DNA of 64,000 nucleotides. Origin: Cryomorphaceae bacterium 1068 (GTDB taxonomy: Bacteria; Bacteroidota; Bacteroidia; Flavobacteriales_D; Cryomorphaceae). The stretch covers positions 56,213-120,212 of the forward strand of contig JAPVXR010000014.1 in the NCBI GenBank assembly GCA_027214385.1. Reading direction: 5' to 3'. Made by a program: the position numbers and the translations under genes. Below are positions 1 through 8,354 of the stretch, piece by piece. Positions within the stretch are counted from its first letter, which is position 1. Each line of letters begins with the position of its first letter. The notes below the pieces were generated by a model. It saw only the letters and a list, made by a program, of their open reading frames with translations. It ran no database searches and had not been told where the DNA came from.

Positions 1-140
1 TTCATAAGCTGCTCGAAATCTGCTGTGTTTATTCCCAATGCAACGCCAAACATGATAAAGCCTAGGCATAGGTTGAGCAGCACTAAGCTATCACTGGAAA
101 ATGAAATCGAGATGGAATCGAGTGAAACTGTAGAATCCAA
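1..140 (-). CDS. Bile acid:Na+ symporter (BASS) family transporter, N-terminal part
   Basis: Only the first ~46 codons lie in the window; the gene runs off the left edge. The minus strand reads an open frame containing NLCLGFIMFGVALGINTADF, which matches the first membrane segment and the following loop of BASS family transporters (sodium-coupled uptake of bile acids, keto acids or pantoate, depending on subfamily). There is no ATG before this motif. TTG at 140 is the best start I can see, because codons further upstream fall in the T-tract of an attenuator-like hairpin. Family assignment rests on a short stretch, the substrate is unknown, and the start is uncertain. Confidence 0.6.
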   Translation of the reverse strand, partial: MDSTVSLDSISISFSSDSLVLLNLCLGFIMFGVALGINTADFEQLM

Positions 141-164
141 AGGCTTTTGATTTCTACAAAGAAA

Positions 165-263
165 GAAGAAAAAGAAAAACCGCAAGTGCGTCCTGAAAGC
201 GATTCAAAGAATCGATAACCAATCAATCTAAAACAACCATTAAAGATCGGACTACACTTGCGG
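165..263 (-). promoter_or_regulatory. Candidate transcription attenuator upstream of the BASS gene
   Basis: On the minus strand CCGCAAGTG (263-255) is repeated as its exact complement CACTTGCGG (188-180), followed at once by a T-rich tract TTTTTCTTTTTC. A second hairpin, CGATTC-TTT-GAATCG (214-200), lies between the arms. The 5' arm falls inside a 16-codon leader ORF. A ribosome on the leader would therefore cover that arm and prevent the terminator helix. This is the usual logic of leader-peptide attenuation; the function is inferred from arrangement only. Confidence 0.5.
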
Positions 264-273
264 CTGCTAGCAT
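223..273 (-). CDS. Putative leader peptide MLAAASVVRSLMVVLD
   Basis: A 16-codon ORF with ATG start and TGA stop, lying between a TATATTTG promoter element and a terminator-like helix. Seven of its 16 residues are Val or Leu, including two Val-Val pairs. Such a composition is expected of a branched-chain amino acid sensing leader peptide. It is too short for statistical support on its own; the case rests on its position between promoter and attenuator. Confidence 0.4.
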   Translation of the reverse strand: MLAAASVVRSLMVVLD

Positions 274-334
274 ACCTAAGTATACTAACGGGCTAACCAA
301 AACCTCGCTGTATTTCTAGAATCGAAATACAGGT

Positions 335-342
335 CAAATATA
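335..342 (-). promoter_or_regulatory. -7 promoter element TATATTTG for leader/BASS transcript
   Basis: A perfect match to the Bacteroidota consensus TAnnTTTG, ~60 bases before the leader ATG. The early transcript would contain a hairpin GTATTTC-7 nt-GAAATAC (330-310). No clear -33 TTTG is visible at the usual spacing. Confidence 0.45.
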
Positions 343-478
343 GTGGTGTTTAGTCTATGGGAAAAGGCGATTTACAACAATGTGAATGCAAGTTTGGAAA
401 GCCAAGAATAGTTTATGTCCAAATTACACATCATGGTATCGACTAAGGTGGTCTAACAAGGTATGAAACAGGTTTAAG

Positions 479-508
479 CCCTCATGAACATGAGGTTTGA
501 GGGTTTTT
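479..508 (+). terminator. Orphan terminator-like hairpin
   Basis: CCCTCA (479-484) pairs with TGAGGG (498-503) and is followed by TTTTT; an alternative inner helix is CTCAT-GAAC-ATGAG. No plus-strand gene lies upstream in the window, so it may end an unrecognised short transcript or protect the convergent gene. Confidence 0.4.
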
Positions 509-526
509 ACTGTTGAATCTTCAAGA

Positions 527-709
527 TCATTGTTCGATTGAAAAAACCTCGAAATTTGTGATTTCCTGATTTTCAGCTGAAACTTTCACCTCGATAGGAT
601 TACAACAAACTTCACAGTCTTCAATGTATTCTTGTTCAGGCAATGAGACGTCTACGAGCATGGATATTTCTTGAAAACAGTAAGGGCAAGTAAAAAAGTA
701 TTCGATCAT
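527..709 (-). CDS. CPXCG-motif cysteine-rich zinc-ribbon protein
   Basis: A 60-residue protein starting MIEYFFTCPYC and carrying a second cysteine group CEVCC ~25 residues later. The two paired-Cys knuckles and the length match the small CPXCG-motif cysteine-rich family, presumed to bind one zinc ion; no function is established. A frame extension to 772 exists, but the ATG at 709 is preceded by an A-rich leader and gives the usual family length. It is divergent from the 777 gene. Confidence 0.7.
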   Translation of the reverse strand: MIEYFFTCPYCFQEISMLVDVSLPEQEYIEDCEVCCNPIEVKVSAENQEITNFEVFSIEQ

Positions 710-776
710 TTTTAATTCTTGGTATGGACTATCAACCTTTGTAACTTTAAAGTGTTTTGAATAAAAGTGCAAAATA

Positions 777-1127
777 ATGTATAGACAAGGTGATGTATTG
801 TTAGAGAAGTTGAACTCTATACCAGAGAGAAGTACTACGAATGAAACGCTTTTGGTAAGGGGTGAAGGACGTAATCATGGTCATTTTATAAAAGGTGAGG
901 CCGTTGAAATACTTGTCGCTGATGAAAACGAGTTGACCGATGGAGGAGGACTGGTGACTCAATATCTGAATGTAGAGTCAGAAGCTGCGCTTGAGCACCT
1001 CTTGATTGATTCACGTGAATGGACACAAGAGCATGCGCCAATAGTCATCCCACCGGGAAAGTACAGGGTGATCAAGCAAAGAGAGTACAATCCATACTCA
1101 AAAGCTATAAGAGCTGTAAGAGATTGA
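777..1127 (+). CDS. Conserved protein that accompanies DUF6745 (unknown function)
   Basis: A 116-residue soluble protein beginning MYRQGDVLLEKL, with GRNHGHF near residue 33 and an ending of the type IPPGKYRVIKQREYNP. This 'RQGDV ... GH ... QREY' pattern resembles a small family found beside DUF6745 genes in several phyla, and a DUF6745 protein follows here after 10 bases. No catalytic motif is evident apart from the conserved His pair. The two are probably one operon and may work together; function unknown. Confidence 0.6.
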   Translation: MYRQGDVLLEKLNSIPERSTTNETLLVRGEGRNHGHFIKGEAVEILVADENELTDGGGLVTQYLNVESEAALEHLLIDSREWTQEHAPIVIPPGKYRVIKQREYNPYSKAIRAVRD

Positions 1128-1137
1128 TCCAGAGAGA

Positions 1138-2250
1138 ATGAAGATCACGAGAAACGAGGCAAATAGTCTTTATAATTTCAAGAGGACTCTTCTTGAGAAG
1201 GGGTTTTCTTGTGAGCTTGATAAAATCAAATTAGCATCTCACTGCCACGAATTCTACACGGATTTTTTAAATATTTCAAAGCCGAACGTCTTTATAGCAG
1301 ACGGGCCTAGTGATGCTGCTTCTATTTTAGATCATATACAGGGAAGGATATTTTCAAAAAAGCATGACAATATTATAGAATTTGCCCTCCATACTGAGTT
1401 TTGTTCAATTCGCAAAAGGATAGATTTCTCTGTTTTTAATCTTGCCAAATCTGCTAAGGCCGCTTTGAAAGAAGAGCTCGGCCCAGAGTTGTTTCAGGAA
1501 GTTCGGAATATTCTGTTTCGAGATCTGAATTTTCAGTTCTCGCAGTCTGTGCATCATGTTGTAGAAAGGAGTATCACGAATCTGCGGTCTAGAAAAGAGA
1601 AATCTTCTCCAGAGTTTGCTGCTCACCCTTCCTTCGCTGATCGAGACTGGCTAAATTTCTATCGAGGATGTTCAGAGGTGTTTGGGATTGACTCTCTAGT
1701 TCCTGAGAGCTATTCTAAGTTCGTGCAATGCGGTCTTTTCTGTGGATATTTCTTTGAAGAGTTTGCGGTGCTGGTCCCTGTTCCAAGTTGCATGCACAAG
1801 AACGAAAACCTGGTCTTACATCATGACGATGAGGTTGCCGTAAGCTGGATTGACGGCACCGACTTGGCTTACTGGAATGGTATTGAAGTGCCGTCAAAGC
1901 TAATTTGCAATCCTGAAACCATCACTGCCAGCGAAATTCTCAATGAAACCAATGCAGAAGTCAGAAGGTGTTATCAAGAAAAATTGGGCAGTGAGAAATT
2001 CGGAAATCTCTTGGGTCTGGTCTCCTTGGATAGAAAAACAGATCGATTCGGCAACGAGTTGGTACTTTACCGAACCGAGAAAGTTGACAAATTAGCAGGA
2101 GACTTTATCTACTTCGCTAAGGTAGTCTGTCCCTCTACAGGAAGAAAATATTTTCTGTGCGTCCCACCCGGTTTATCAGGGGTAGAGGAGGCGGTCTCCT
2201 GGACATTTGGTAAAACACCTGAAGACTACCGTCCTTCCATAGAAACTTAA
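1138..2250 (+). CDS. DUF6745 domain protein
   Basis: 370 residues without signal peptide or membrane segment. The C-terminal two thirds (from about residue 165, DRDWLNFYRGC) follow the DUF6745 layout, ending with a YFLCVPPGLSGVEEAVSW stretch and an ExYRPSIET-like tail. The N-terminal ~160 residues are less conserved. Its function is unknown and the short upstream gene is its likely partner. Its TAA stop overlaps the stop of convergent typA in a shared TTAA. Confidence 0.65.
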   Translation: MKITRNEANSLYNFKRTLLEKGFSCELDKIKLASHCHEFYTDFLNISKPNVFIADGPSDAASILDHIQGRIFSKKHDNIIEFALHTEFCSIRKRIDFSVFNLAKSAKAALKEELGPELFQEVRNILFRDLNFQFSQSVHHVVERSITNLRSRKEKSSPEFAAHPSFADRDWLNFYRGCSEVFGIDSLVPESYSKFVQCGLFCGYFFEEFAVLVPVPSCMHKNENLVLHHDDEVAVSWIDGTDLAYWNGIEVPSKLICNPETITASEILNETNAEVRRCYQEKLGSEKFGNLLGLVSLDRKTDRFGNELVLYRTEKVDKLAGDFIYFAKVVCPSTGRKYFLCVPPGLSGVEEAVSWTFGKTPEDYRPSIET

Positions 2251-4052
2251 CTGAATTCTTTTACCGATCGCTTTCTGTCGTGCTCCTTGAGGTATACCTT
2301 TCTAATTCTTAAAGACAGTGGAGTAGCTTCTACATACTCGTCAGCCTGAATGTATTCCAATGCCTCTTCCAATGAGAACTTGAGAGCAGGAGCTATTTTC
2401 AACTTGTCATCAGCTCCTGAGCTGCGCATATTTGACATCTTCTTTGTCTTGGTAACGTTGATTGTCAGATCTCCGGGGCGTGTGTTTTCCCCGATTACTT
2501 GTCCTTCGTAGATTTCCTCGTTCGGATCAACAAAGAATTTTCCTCTATCCTGAAGGTTATTAAGTGAATAAGGAATGGCTTTACCCAATTCCATGCTGAT
2601 CAATGAACCGTTTTGTCTTCCGCCAATCTCACCTTTCATGGGTTCAAACCCTGTAAATCGGTGCGTCATAATGGCTTCGCCGGAAGTCGCAGTCATTAAG
2701 TAAGTTCTCAAACCTATTATTCCACGTGAAGGAATCTTAAATTCCAACACCATTCTATCCCCCTTGGGAGTCATAGAAGTCATTTCTCCTTTTCGGAAAT
2801 TGACCTGTTCAATCGCTTTTCCAGAGTAAGATTCGGGTAGATCGATACGCAAGTCCTCCATCGGTTCACACTTTCTTCCGTCTATTTCCTTGATGATTAC
2901 TCTTGGTTGTCCTATTTGTAGCTCATAACCCTCTCTTCTCATCGTTTCGACCAGAACAGAGATGTGAAGAACACCACGTCCAAAGACTCTGAAAGAATCA
3001 CCTTTCTCAGCTGGCTCAACTTTCAGCGCCAAGTTTTTTTCGAGTTCTTTCTTCAATCGCTCTTTCAAGTGATTTGAAGTCACATATTTTCCTTCTTTTC
3101 CAAAGAATGGAGAATCATTGATAGTGAATAGCATACTCATAGTAGGCTCATCAATATCAATAGTTGGAAGCGCTTCTTGCTGATCAGCGTCAGAAACGGT
3201 ATCGCCTATTTCAAAGTTTTCGATTCCCGCCAGTGCGCAAATATCTCCTGAGAAAACCTCGGGTACTTTTCGTTTTTGTAGACCTTCAAAAACATAAACT
3301 TCCTTTACGTTTCCTTTTGGAGAAGTGCCATCTCTTTTGAGAAGTGCAACCTTTTGATTGGCCTTAATTGTACCTCTTTTCACTTTTCCAACGGCAATTC
3401 TACCTAAGTAAGGAGAAAAGTCCAAAGAAGTGATAAGCATCTGAAACGGCCCATCTTCTACGTGAGGTTCAGGAATTTCTTTGATGATCATATCCATGAG
3501 AGGAGTGATGTTGTCGGTTGGCTTTTGCCAATCTTCACTCATCCAGTTGTTTTTCGCACTTCCATAAATAGTTTGAAAATCCAACTGCTCTTCAGTGGCT
3601 CCCAAGTCAAACATGAGATCGAAAACAGCTTCATGTACTTCTTCAGGAGTACAGTTTTCTTTATCGACTTTGTTCACAACAACAATCGGCTTCAACCCTG
3701 CATTCAAGGCTTTCTCAAGAACGAAACGAGTTTGAGGCATCGGTCCTTCAAAAGCATCTACTAAAAGCAGAACACCATCAGCCATGTTCATCACTCGCTC
3801 TACTTCACCACCAAAGTCACTGTGACCGGGAGTATCAATGATATTGATCTTATAATCTTTATAAATAACGGAGACATTCTTTGCTAAAATGGTAATTCCT
3901 CGCTCTCTCTCCAGGTCGTTGTTATCCATGATTAGGTCACCTGGTTTCTCGTGTTCTCCAAAGATTTGACCCAGCTGGATCATTTTGTCAACGAGGGTAG
4001 TTTTTCCGTGGTCAACGTGGGCAATAATGGCAATGTTTCTGATTGAACTCAT
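2247..4052 (-). CDS. typA: Ribosome-associated translational GTPase TypA/BipA
   Basis: A 601-residue EF-G-like GTPase that binds 70S ribosomes and helps 50S assembly and stress adaptation. The G1 loop AHVDHGKTT lies at residues ~10-18, G3 is DTPGHSDFGGE, G4 is NKVDKE, and the full-length C-terminal BipA-specific region is present. The ATG at 4052 (MSSIRNIAIIAHVD) is chosen because it gives the normal family N-terminus; an upstream extension to 4079 is not typical. A TACCTTTG promoter element lies 25 bases upstream. It is convergent with the DUF6745 gene. Confidence 0.97.
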   Translation of the reverse strand: MSSIRNIAIIAHVDHGKTTLVDKMIQLGQIFGEHEKPGDLIMDNNDLERERGITILAKNVSVIYKDYKINIIDTPGHSDFGGEVERVMNMADGVLLLVDAFEGPMPQTRFVLEKALNAGLKPIVVVNKVDKENCTPEEVHEAVFDLMFDLGATEEQLDFQTIYGSAKNNWMSEDWQKPTDNITPLMDMIIKEIPEPHVEDGPFQMLITSLDFSPYLGRIAVGKVKRGTIKANQKVALLKRDGTSPKGNVKEVYVFEGLQKRKVPEVFSGDICALAGIENFEIGDTVSDADQQEALPTIDIDEPTMSMLFTINDSPFFGKEGKYVTSNHLKERLKKELEKNLALKVEPAEKGDSFRVFGRGVLHISVLVETMRREGYELQIGQPRVIIKEIDGRKCEPMEDLRIDLPESYSGKAIEQVNFRKGEMTSMTPKGDRMVLEFKIPSRGIIGLRTYLMTATSGEAIMTHRFTGFEPMKGEIGGRQNGSLISMELGKAIPYSLNNLQDRGKFFVDPNEEIYEGQVIGENTRPGDLTINVTKTKKMSNMRSSGADDKLKIAPALKFSLEEALEYIQADEYVEATPLSLRIRKVYLKEHDRKRSVKEFS

Positions 4053-4076
4053 ACTGAGTGTTTCTAAAATTGGCTG

Positions 4077-4084
4077 CAAAGGTA
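4077..4084 (-). promoter_or_regulatory. -7 promoter element TACCTTTG (typA)
   Basis: A match to TAnnTTTG, placing the transcript start about 10-20 bases before the typA ATG. No good -33 element is visible. Confidence 0.5.
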
Positions 4085-4110
4085 CGCTTTACTTTTGCGT
4101 ATAGGGTAAA

Positions 4111-4140
4111 AAAAAATCCCACCCTCGAAGGGTGGGATTT
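4111..4140 (-). terminator. Rho-independent terminator of the propeller gene
   Basis: A perfect helix AAATCCCACCC / GGGTGGGATTT (4115-4140) with a TTCGA loop and, on the minus strand, an uninterrupted T run, 20 bases after the stop of the 4161 gene. It sits just upstream of the typA promoter. Confidence 0.85.
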
Positions 4141-4160
4141 GACTCGTTATTTTTTACTAA

Positions 4161-7100
4161 TTAGTTCTTATTGATCATCAACTTCTTGGTTACAACTCCT
4201 TGTTTGGTAGTCAACTTGTAGATGTAAACTCCATCAGGAAGATCATTGGCCTGAATTTGAAGGCTGTATTCCTGCCCTGCAAATGCTTCTTGGCTGAAAA
4301 CAACCTGTTGTGTTCTTCCGTTCAAGTCAACCAATTCAATCGAAGTGAATCCATCTTGCATTACTTCAAAATTGATGTTCGAAGTACCTTTGGTTGGATT
4401 CGGGTAAGTGTTGAATAGTGCCGGAACATTTTCAGCCACCACGATTGCTTCTTGTGGTTCAAAGATTTCAGTGTTGTCAAAGCAACCTGAAGCCATATCT
4501 CCATCAACTACCGGGAACGCGTTACCATCGAGAACAGCAGCTAACATTGTTTCGTTTCCACCATCAATATCGTATAGGTAGAAACTGTTTGAGTTATCTC
4601 CTTCAGCTACTATCAGACCACCGTCAGCGTTTCGCGCACCACCATTCACAGAATTGATCAGGTCAGCTACTTCTACTGCAGCGCCATCTTCAATTTTGTA
4701 AAGTTTTGATGGTCCGTTGTTGTTTCTTTCGATGAGGTAAAGTTTACCTAATTCGTCCAAGAACAAATCTCCTCCTTGAACAGGAACGTCCTCAGCAACT
4801 AAATTTGCATCACCGGAAACAGCATCAACTGTCCAGATCTCGTTGTCGCTGGCGTCGCCAACGTATACCAGTCCATCTGCAGGATTGAAAACTGCCGCAG
4901 TTACGTTGCCAATAGAGCTGGTAGAAACTTCATTAATCTGAGCACCACCGTAGCTGTATGTTCTCAAGACGCTTCCGTTTACTACATAAAAGGTTCCATT
5001 GTCAGTGTTCACCGCAAGGTGAGCTACCAAACCTGTTTCAAACAGTTGAGTCAATACGAATTCACCATCACTCACTTCACCTTCGAATACTGTACCTTGA
5101 GTAAAACCAGGTGTATTATCAGCGATGTAGAAGTATCTGAAGTCATCACACTCTTCGATCACGGTAAATCCACCGACACAACCCGCTGCCATATCTCCGT
5201 TTTCGAGAACGATATCAATGCCATAAGACGTTTCCATGAGCATTCCTGTCGAAGGATCTATGAGGTTTAGTTCAGAACTTCCGGCATTTGAAACGATGAT
5301 TGTTCCGTCTTCAAGCACTGCTGCACCATTGATGTTAGCCAATCCCGGCTCGAACGATGATACGCCATCAGTAAGATTTAGGAATACATCATTAAATCTG
5401 TTTGTGATCCAAAGATCTCCGTCTTGTGTGAAGACCAAGTCACCACCACTTACTTCTGTCAAAGCGAATAAGGCTGCTTCTCCTGTGGCAGGGTTTACTT
5501 GATAAACCGCTTCATCAACTACTGAAGCAACGTATAAATCGCCTGTTGAAGGATCTACAACTGCTTGAGGTGTTCCATTTACAGGTGCACCATTAAAAGT
5601 AATTTGGATAGGAGCGCTTAATGTGTTTGATGAAGGATCGTAAACGCTGTACTTTCCTTGTACTGCAGCCACCACATAGATCTGACCCTCATTTCCGAGT
5701 GCAATATGAGCACCGTGTTCGAATTCTGCTTCAACTTCTAAAGTAGCTGATCCACCTGCGATGTTTACCTTGTAAAGTGTTGATCCACCTTGCTCAGGAT
5801 TGTTGATGAGGTAAACAGCGTATTCCAGGCAAACCACTTCACCATCGTTGTCATTGCAACCACCGGCAAGGTCACCATTCTTAGCAGTAAAAGACTCTCC
5901 TTCCAACATTAGGTCGTAAGTTTCAACTTCATTTCCATCGGTGTCAACGACTGTAAACACATCGCTCATGAAGTTGGCCAACAAAATATTGTTGTTAGCA
6001 TCTGCGCAAGCTCCGTTGACATCAGCAGGTATATTTTGAACGAATTCAGTAGAGCTTCCTACTACCTTTCTTAGTTCGTCACCTGCTCTAGTAGCTACGT
6101 ATAGTTCATTGTCGATCAAAATAAGGTCTCCACCATGAATGGGTGCATCAGCAACGAATTCATAAGAACCATCCGTTAAGTCTACAGCATAAATCTTGTT
6201 ATCACTATCATCACCTACATAAAGCTTTTCGTCGTTTGCATTGTAAACTACTGCGTAAAGTGTGTTAATCCCATTTGCTAAAGACAATTGGCTTTCGATA
6301 GTTCCCGTAGCAGGATCATAAAAATCAACGAAATTTCCGTTGGCATTTACAAAAAGTACCAAAGCTGCATCTTCTTGATAAGCAATATGAGCTTCGTAAG
6401 GAAGGTTGAATTCAAAAGAAAGATCAGCCACTCCTGAACCAAGATCTACATTGTAGATATCAGTTCCACTTACACCGGGACCGTGATTTGCATAGAAAAT
6501 GCTAAAATCATCACAAGCAGATCCGTCAGGGTTGTTGTCCAAACATCCACCTGCAAAGTCTCCATTGAAAAGCGGCAAACCTGATTCGTATTCAGCGACA
6601 ACGCTAGCATCAGATAAGTCAATCTCTTTAAACAAACCTTGACCGTTTCCGTCAGCAACTATAACGTTTCCGTTTCCTAGTGTGGCTGCACCATTGATTT
6701 CATTTACGGCTACAGAGAAATTCTCTCCTGTAAGTACTTTGGTGAAAACGTTAGTACCTCTGTTGATTGTCCAAAGGTCTTCACCTGCGAAGATCAAGTC
6801 TCCTCCGTTTACATCAACACTAGGACCGAAGGCAGTAGCCGTTCCGTCAAGAGCAATGGTATATACTTGGTCAGTCCCCGAATGTCCTCCGTAAAGAACT
6901 CCATTGGCATCACATACAGCACTTGGGAATCCTGAAAGTGAGGCTCCGTCAGCAGTTTGAATTGAAATTGACTCAGACATTGTTCCTGAGGCAACATCAT
7001 ACACTCTAAGGTCGGTCCCCAGGACATAAATGGAACCTCCATCAGGAGATAGAGCGATATGTGCTTCTCCGATGTTTTCTTCTAAAGTAGTTAGTGAAGC

Positions 7101-7262
7101 TAAACCTTCACTAAGATCAACCTCTATTAAGGCATATCCATCTTCACCCGAAGCTTCATGCGTGTAATAGAGTTTGTAGTTTGTGCATTCTTGCGCAAAT
7201 GCTGTGCTTCCTAAAAAGAAAGCAATCAACACTGCAATTGGTTGTCGTAAGCATTTTATCAT
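4161..7262 (-). CDS. Secreted four-module beta-propeller protein with T9SS type A sorting domain
   Basis: 1033 residues. The signal peptide is MIKCLRQPIAVLIAFFLGST followed by AFAQ. The body consists of four tandem modules of ~215-230 residues (about 24-238, 240-468, 470-693, 695-926). The later modules open with a Cys-x-x-(F/Y) segment and all four close with GD(F/L/M)A(G/A/S)GC. Each is built of short strands with GxLYVG/D-type turns, as in SMP-30/NHL propellers. The last ~90 residues, starting near YPNPTKG and ending KKLMINKN, form a typical Por-secretion (type A) domain. It is expected on the cell surface or outside; ligand unknown. ATG at 7262 is chosen because the signal peptide starts there. 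There is a near-consensus CACCTTTG at 7294-7287. Confidence 0.88.
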   Translation of the reverse strand: MIKCLRQPIAVLIAFFLGSTAFAQECTNYKLYYTHEASGEDGYALIEVDLSEGLASLTTLEENIGEAHIALSPDGGSIYVLGTDLRVYDVASGTMSESISIQTADGASLSGFPSAVCDANGVLYGGHSGTDQVYTIALDGTATAFGPSVDVNGGDLIFAGEDLWTINRGTNVFTKVLTGENFSVAVNEINGAATLGNGNVIVADGNGQGLFKEIDLSDASVVAEYESGLPLFNGDFAGGCLDNNPDGSACDDFSIFYANHGPGVSGTDIYNVDLGSGVADLSFEFNLPYEAHIAYQEDAALVLFVNANGNFVDFYDPATGTIESQLSLANGINTLYAVVYNANDEKLYVGDDSDNKIYAVDLTDGSYEFVADAPIHGGDLILIDNELYVATRAGDELRKVVGSSTEFVQNIPADVNGACADANNNILLANFMSDVFTVVDTDGNEVETYDLMLEGESFTAKNGDLAGGCNDNDGEVVCLEYAVYLINNPEQGGSTLYKVNIAGGSATLEVEAEFEHGAHIALGNEGQIYVVAAVQGKYSVYDPSSNTLSAPIQITFNGAPVNGTPQAVVDPSTGDLYVASVVDEAVYQVNPATGEAALFALTEVSGGDLVFTQDGDLWITNRFNDVFLNLTDGVSSFEPGLANINGAAVLEDGTIIVSNAGSSELNLIDPSTGMLMETSYGIDIVLENGDMAAGCVGGFTVIEECDDFRYFYIADNTPGFTQGTVFEGEVSDGEFVLTQLFETGLVAHLAVNTDNGTFYVVNGSVLRTYSYGGAQINEVSTSSIGNVTAAVFNPADGLVYVGDASDNEIWTVDAVSGDANLVAEDVPVQGGDLFLDELGKLYLIERNNNGPSKLYKIEDGAAVEVADLINSVNGGARNADGGLIVAEGDNSNSFYLYDIDGGNETMLAAVLDGNAFPVVDGDMASGCFDNTEIFEPQEAIVVAENVPALFNTYPNPTKGTSNINFEVMQDGFTSIELVDLNGRTQQVVFSQEAFAGQEYSLQIQANDLPDGVYIYKLTTKQGVVTKKLMINKN

Positions 7263-7393
7263 AGCAAAATTTATTTTGTTAAGATGCAAAGGTGAGGTAC
7301 AAAACAAGCAAAGTCAAATATTAAACTGTTAAATTCTTCAATTCGTCGAAAAAATGTAACCTTTTCCAAAATTCGAATGCGGTGCTGATTGAT

Positions 7394-7401
7394 TATATTC
7401 G
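7394..7401 (+). promoter_or_regulatory. -7 promoter element TATATTCG (band-7 gene)
   Basis: A one-mismatch version of TAnnTTTG (TTCG), 24 bases before the ATG at 7425, with the next upstream gene divergent. Confidence 0.35.
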
Positions 7402-7424
7402 ACGTTCCATAAAAAACATAAGTG

Positions 7425-8354
7425 ATGATAACACCAATTATAATAGTCGTACTACTCGTATTACTTCTTCTTGGAGTATTTACGGTAAAGCAGCAAAGCG
7501 CTGCCTTAGTAGAAAGATTCGGAAGATTTCAAAGTGTCAGAAATTCAGGGTTTCAACTCCGTATACCCTTTGTAGACCGAATAGCTGGGAGAGTTAGCCT
7601 TAGGATTCAACAACTTGATGTAAATGTGGAGACGAAAACGAAAGACGATGTTTTTGTAAAGATGAAAGTCTCTGTGCAGTACTTGGTGCTGAAGGAAAAA
7701 ATCTATGATGCGTTTTACAGACTCCAAAATCCGAATGATCAAATTACTTCATATGTTTTTGATACGGTTAGAGCAGAGGTACCTAAATTGAGGTTGGACG
7801 ATGTATTTGAAAAGAAAGATGATATTGCCATTGCGATAAAACGCGAGTTGGAGCAGGCAATGAATGAATATGGTTATGGTATTATAAAAGCTTTGGTAAC
7901 CGATATTGATCCGGCAGAAGAGGTGAAGATCGCCATGAATCGCATTAACGCTGCGGAGAGACAGCGAACTGCTGCTGAGTACGAAGGGGAGGCTGAAAGA
8001 ATTAGAATAGTAGCCAAGGCTACCGCGGAAGCAGAGAGTAAAAGACTGCAAGGGCAGGGTATAGCTGATCAACGAAGAGAAATAGCTCGAGGATTGGAAG
8101 ACTCGGTTAATGTGTTGAATAAAGTGGGGATTAATTCTCAGGAAGCTTCAGCTCTAATAGTAGTCACTCAGCATTACGATACATTGCAATCCGTAAGTGA
8201 AAAGAGCCGTAGTAGCTTGATACTTCTGCCAAATAATCCGAGCGCCGCCAGCAATATGCTAACGGAGTTAACTACTTCTTTTATTGCAGCGAATAAGTTG
8301 AAGGAGTTGGAATTAGAGGATAACGAAGCTAATCCTGAGAAGGCAAAAGATTAA
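7425..8354 (+). CDS. SPFH/band-7 (stomatin-like) membrane protein
   Basis: 309 residues: one N-terminal membrane anchor (ITPIIIVVLLVLLLLGVF), a band-7 domain at ~20-190 (QQSAALVERFGRF, ALVTDIDP), then an Ala/Glu/Arg-rich coiled coil ending near residue 270. The layout matches the stomatin/QmcA group, which oligomerises in membrane microdomains and often guards or regulates membrane proteases. No NfeD gene is adjacent. A GTG codon directly precedes the ATG at 7425. The stop overlaps the convergent 8351 gene in a shared TTAA. Confidence 0.88.
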   Translation: MITPIIIVVLLVLLLLGVFTVKQQSAALVERFGRFQSVRNSGFQLRIPFVDRIAGRVSLRIQQLDVNVETKTKDDVFVKMKVSVQYLVLKEKIYDAFYRLQNPNDQITSYVFDTVRAEVPKLRLDDVFEKKDDIAIAIKRELEQAMNEYGYGIIKALVTDIDPAEEVKIAMNRINAAERQRTAAEYEGEAERIRIVAKATAEAESKRLQGQGIADQRREIARGLEDSVNVLNKVGINSQEASALIVVTQHYDTLQSVSEKSRSSLILLPNNPSAASNMLTELTTSFIAANKLKELELEDNEANPEKAKD

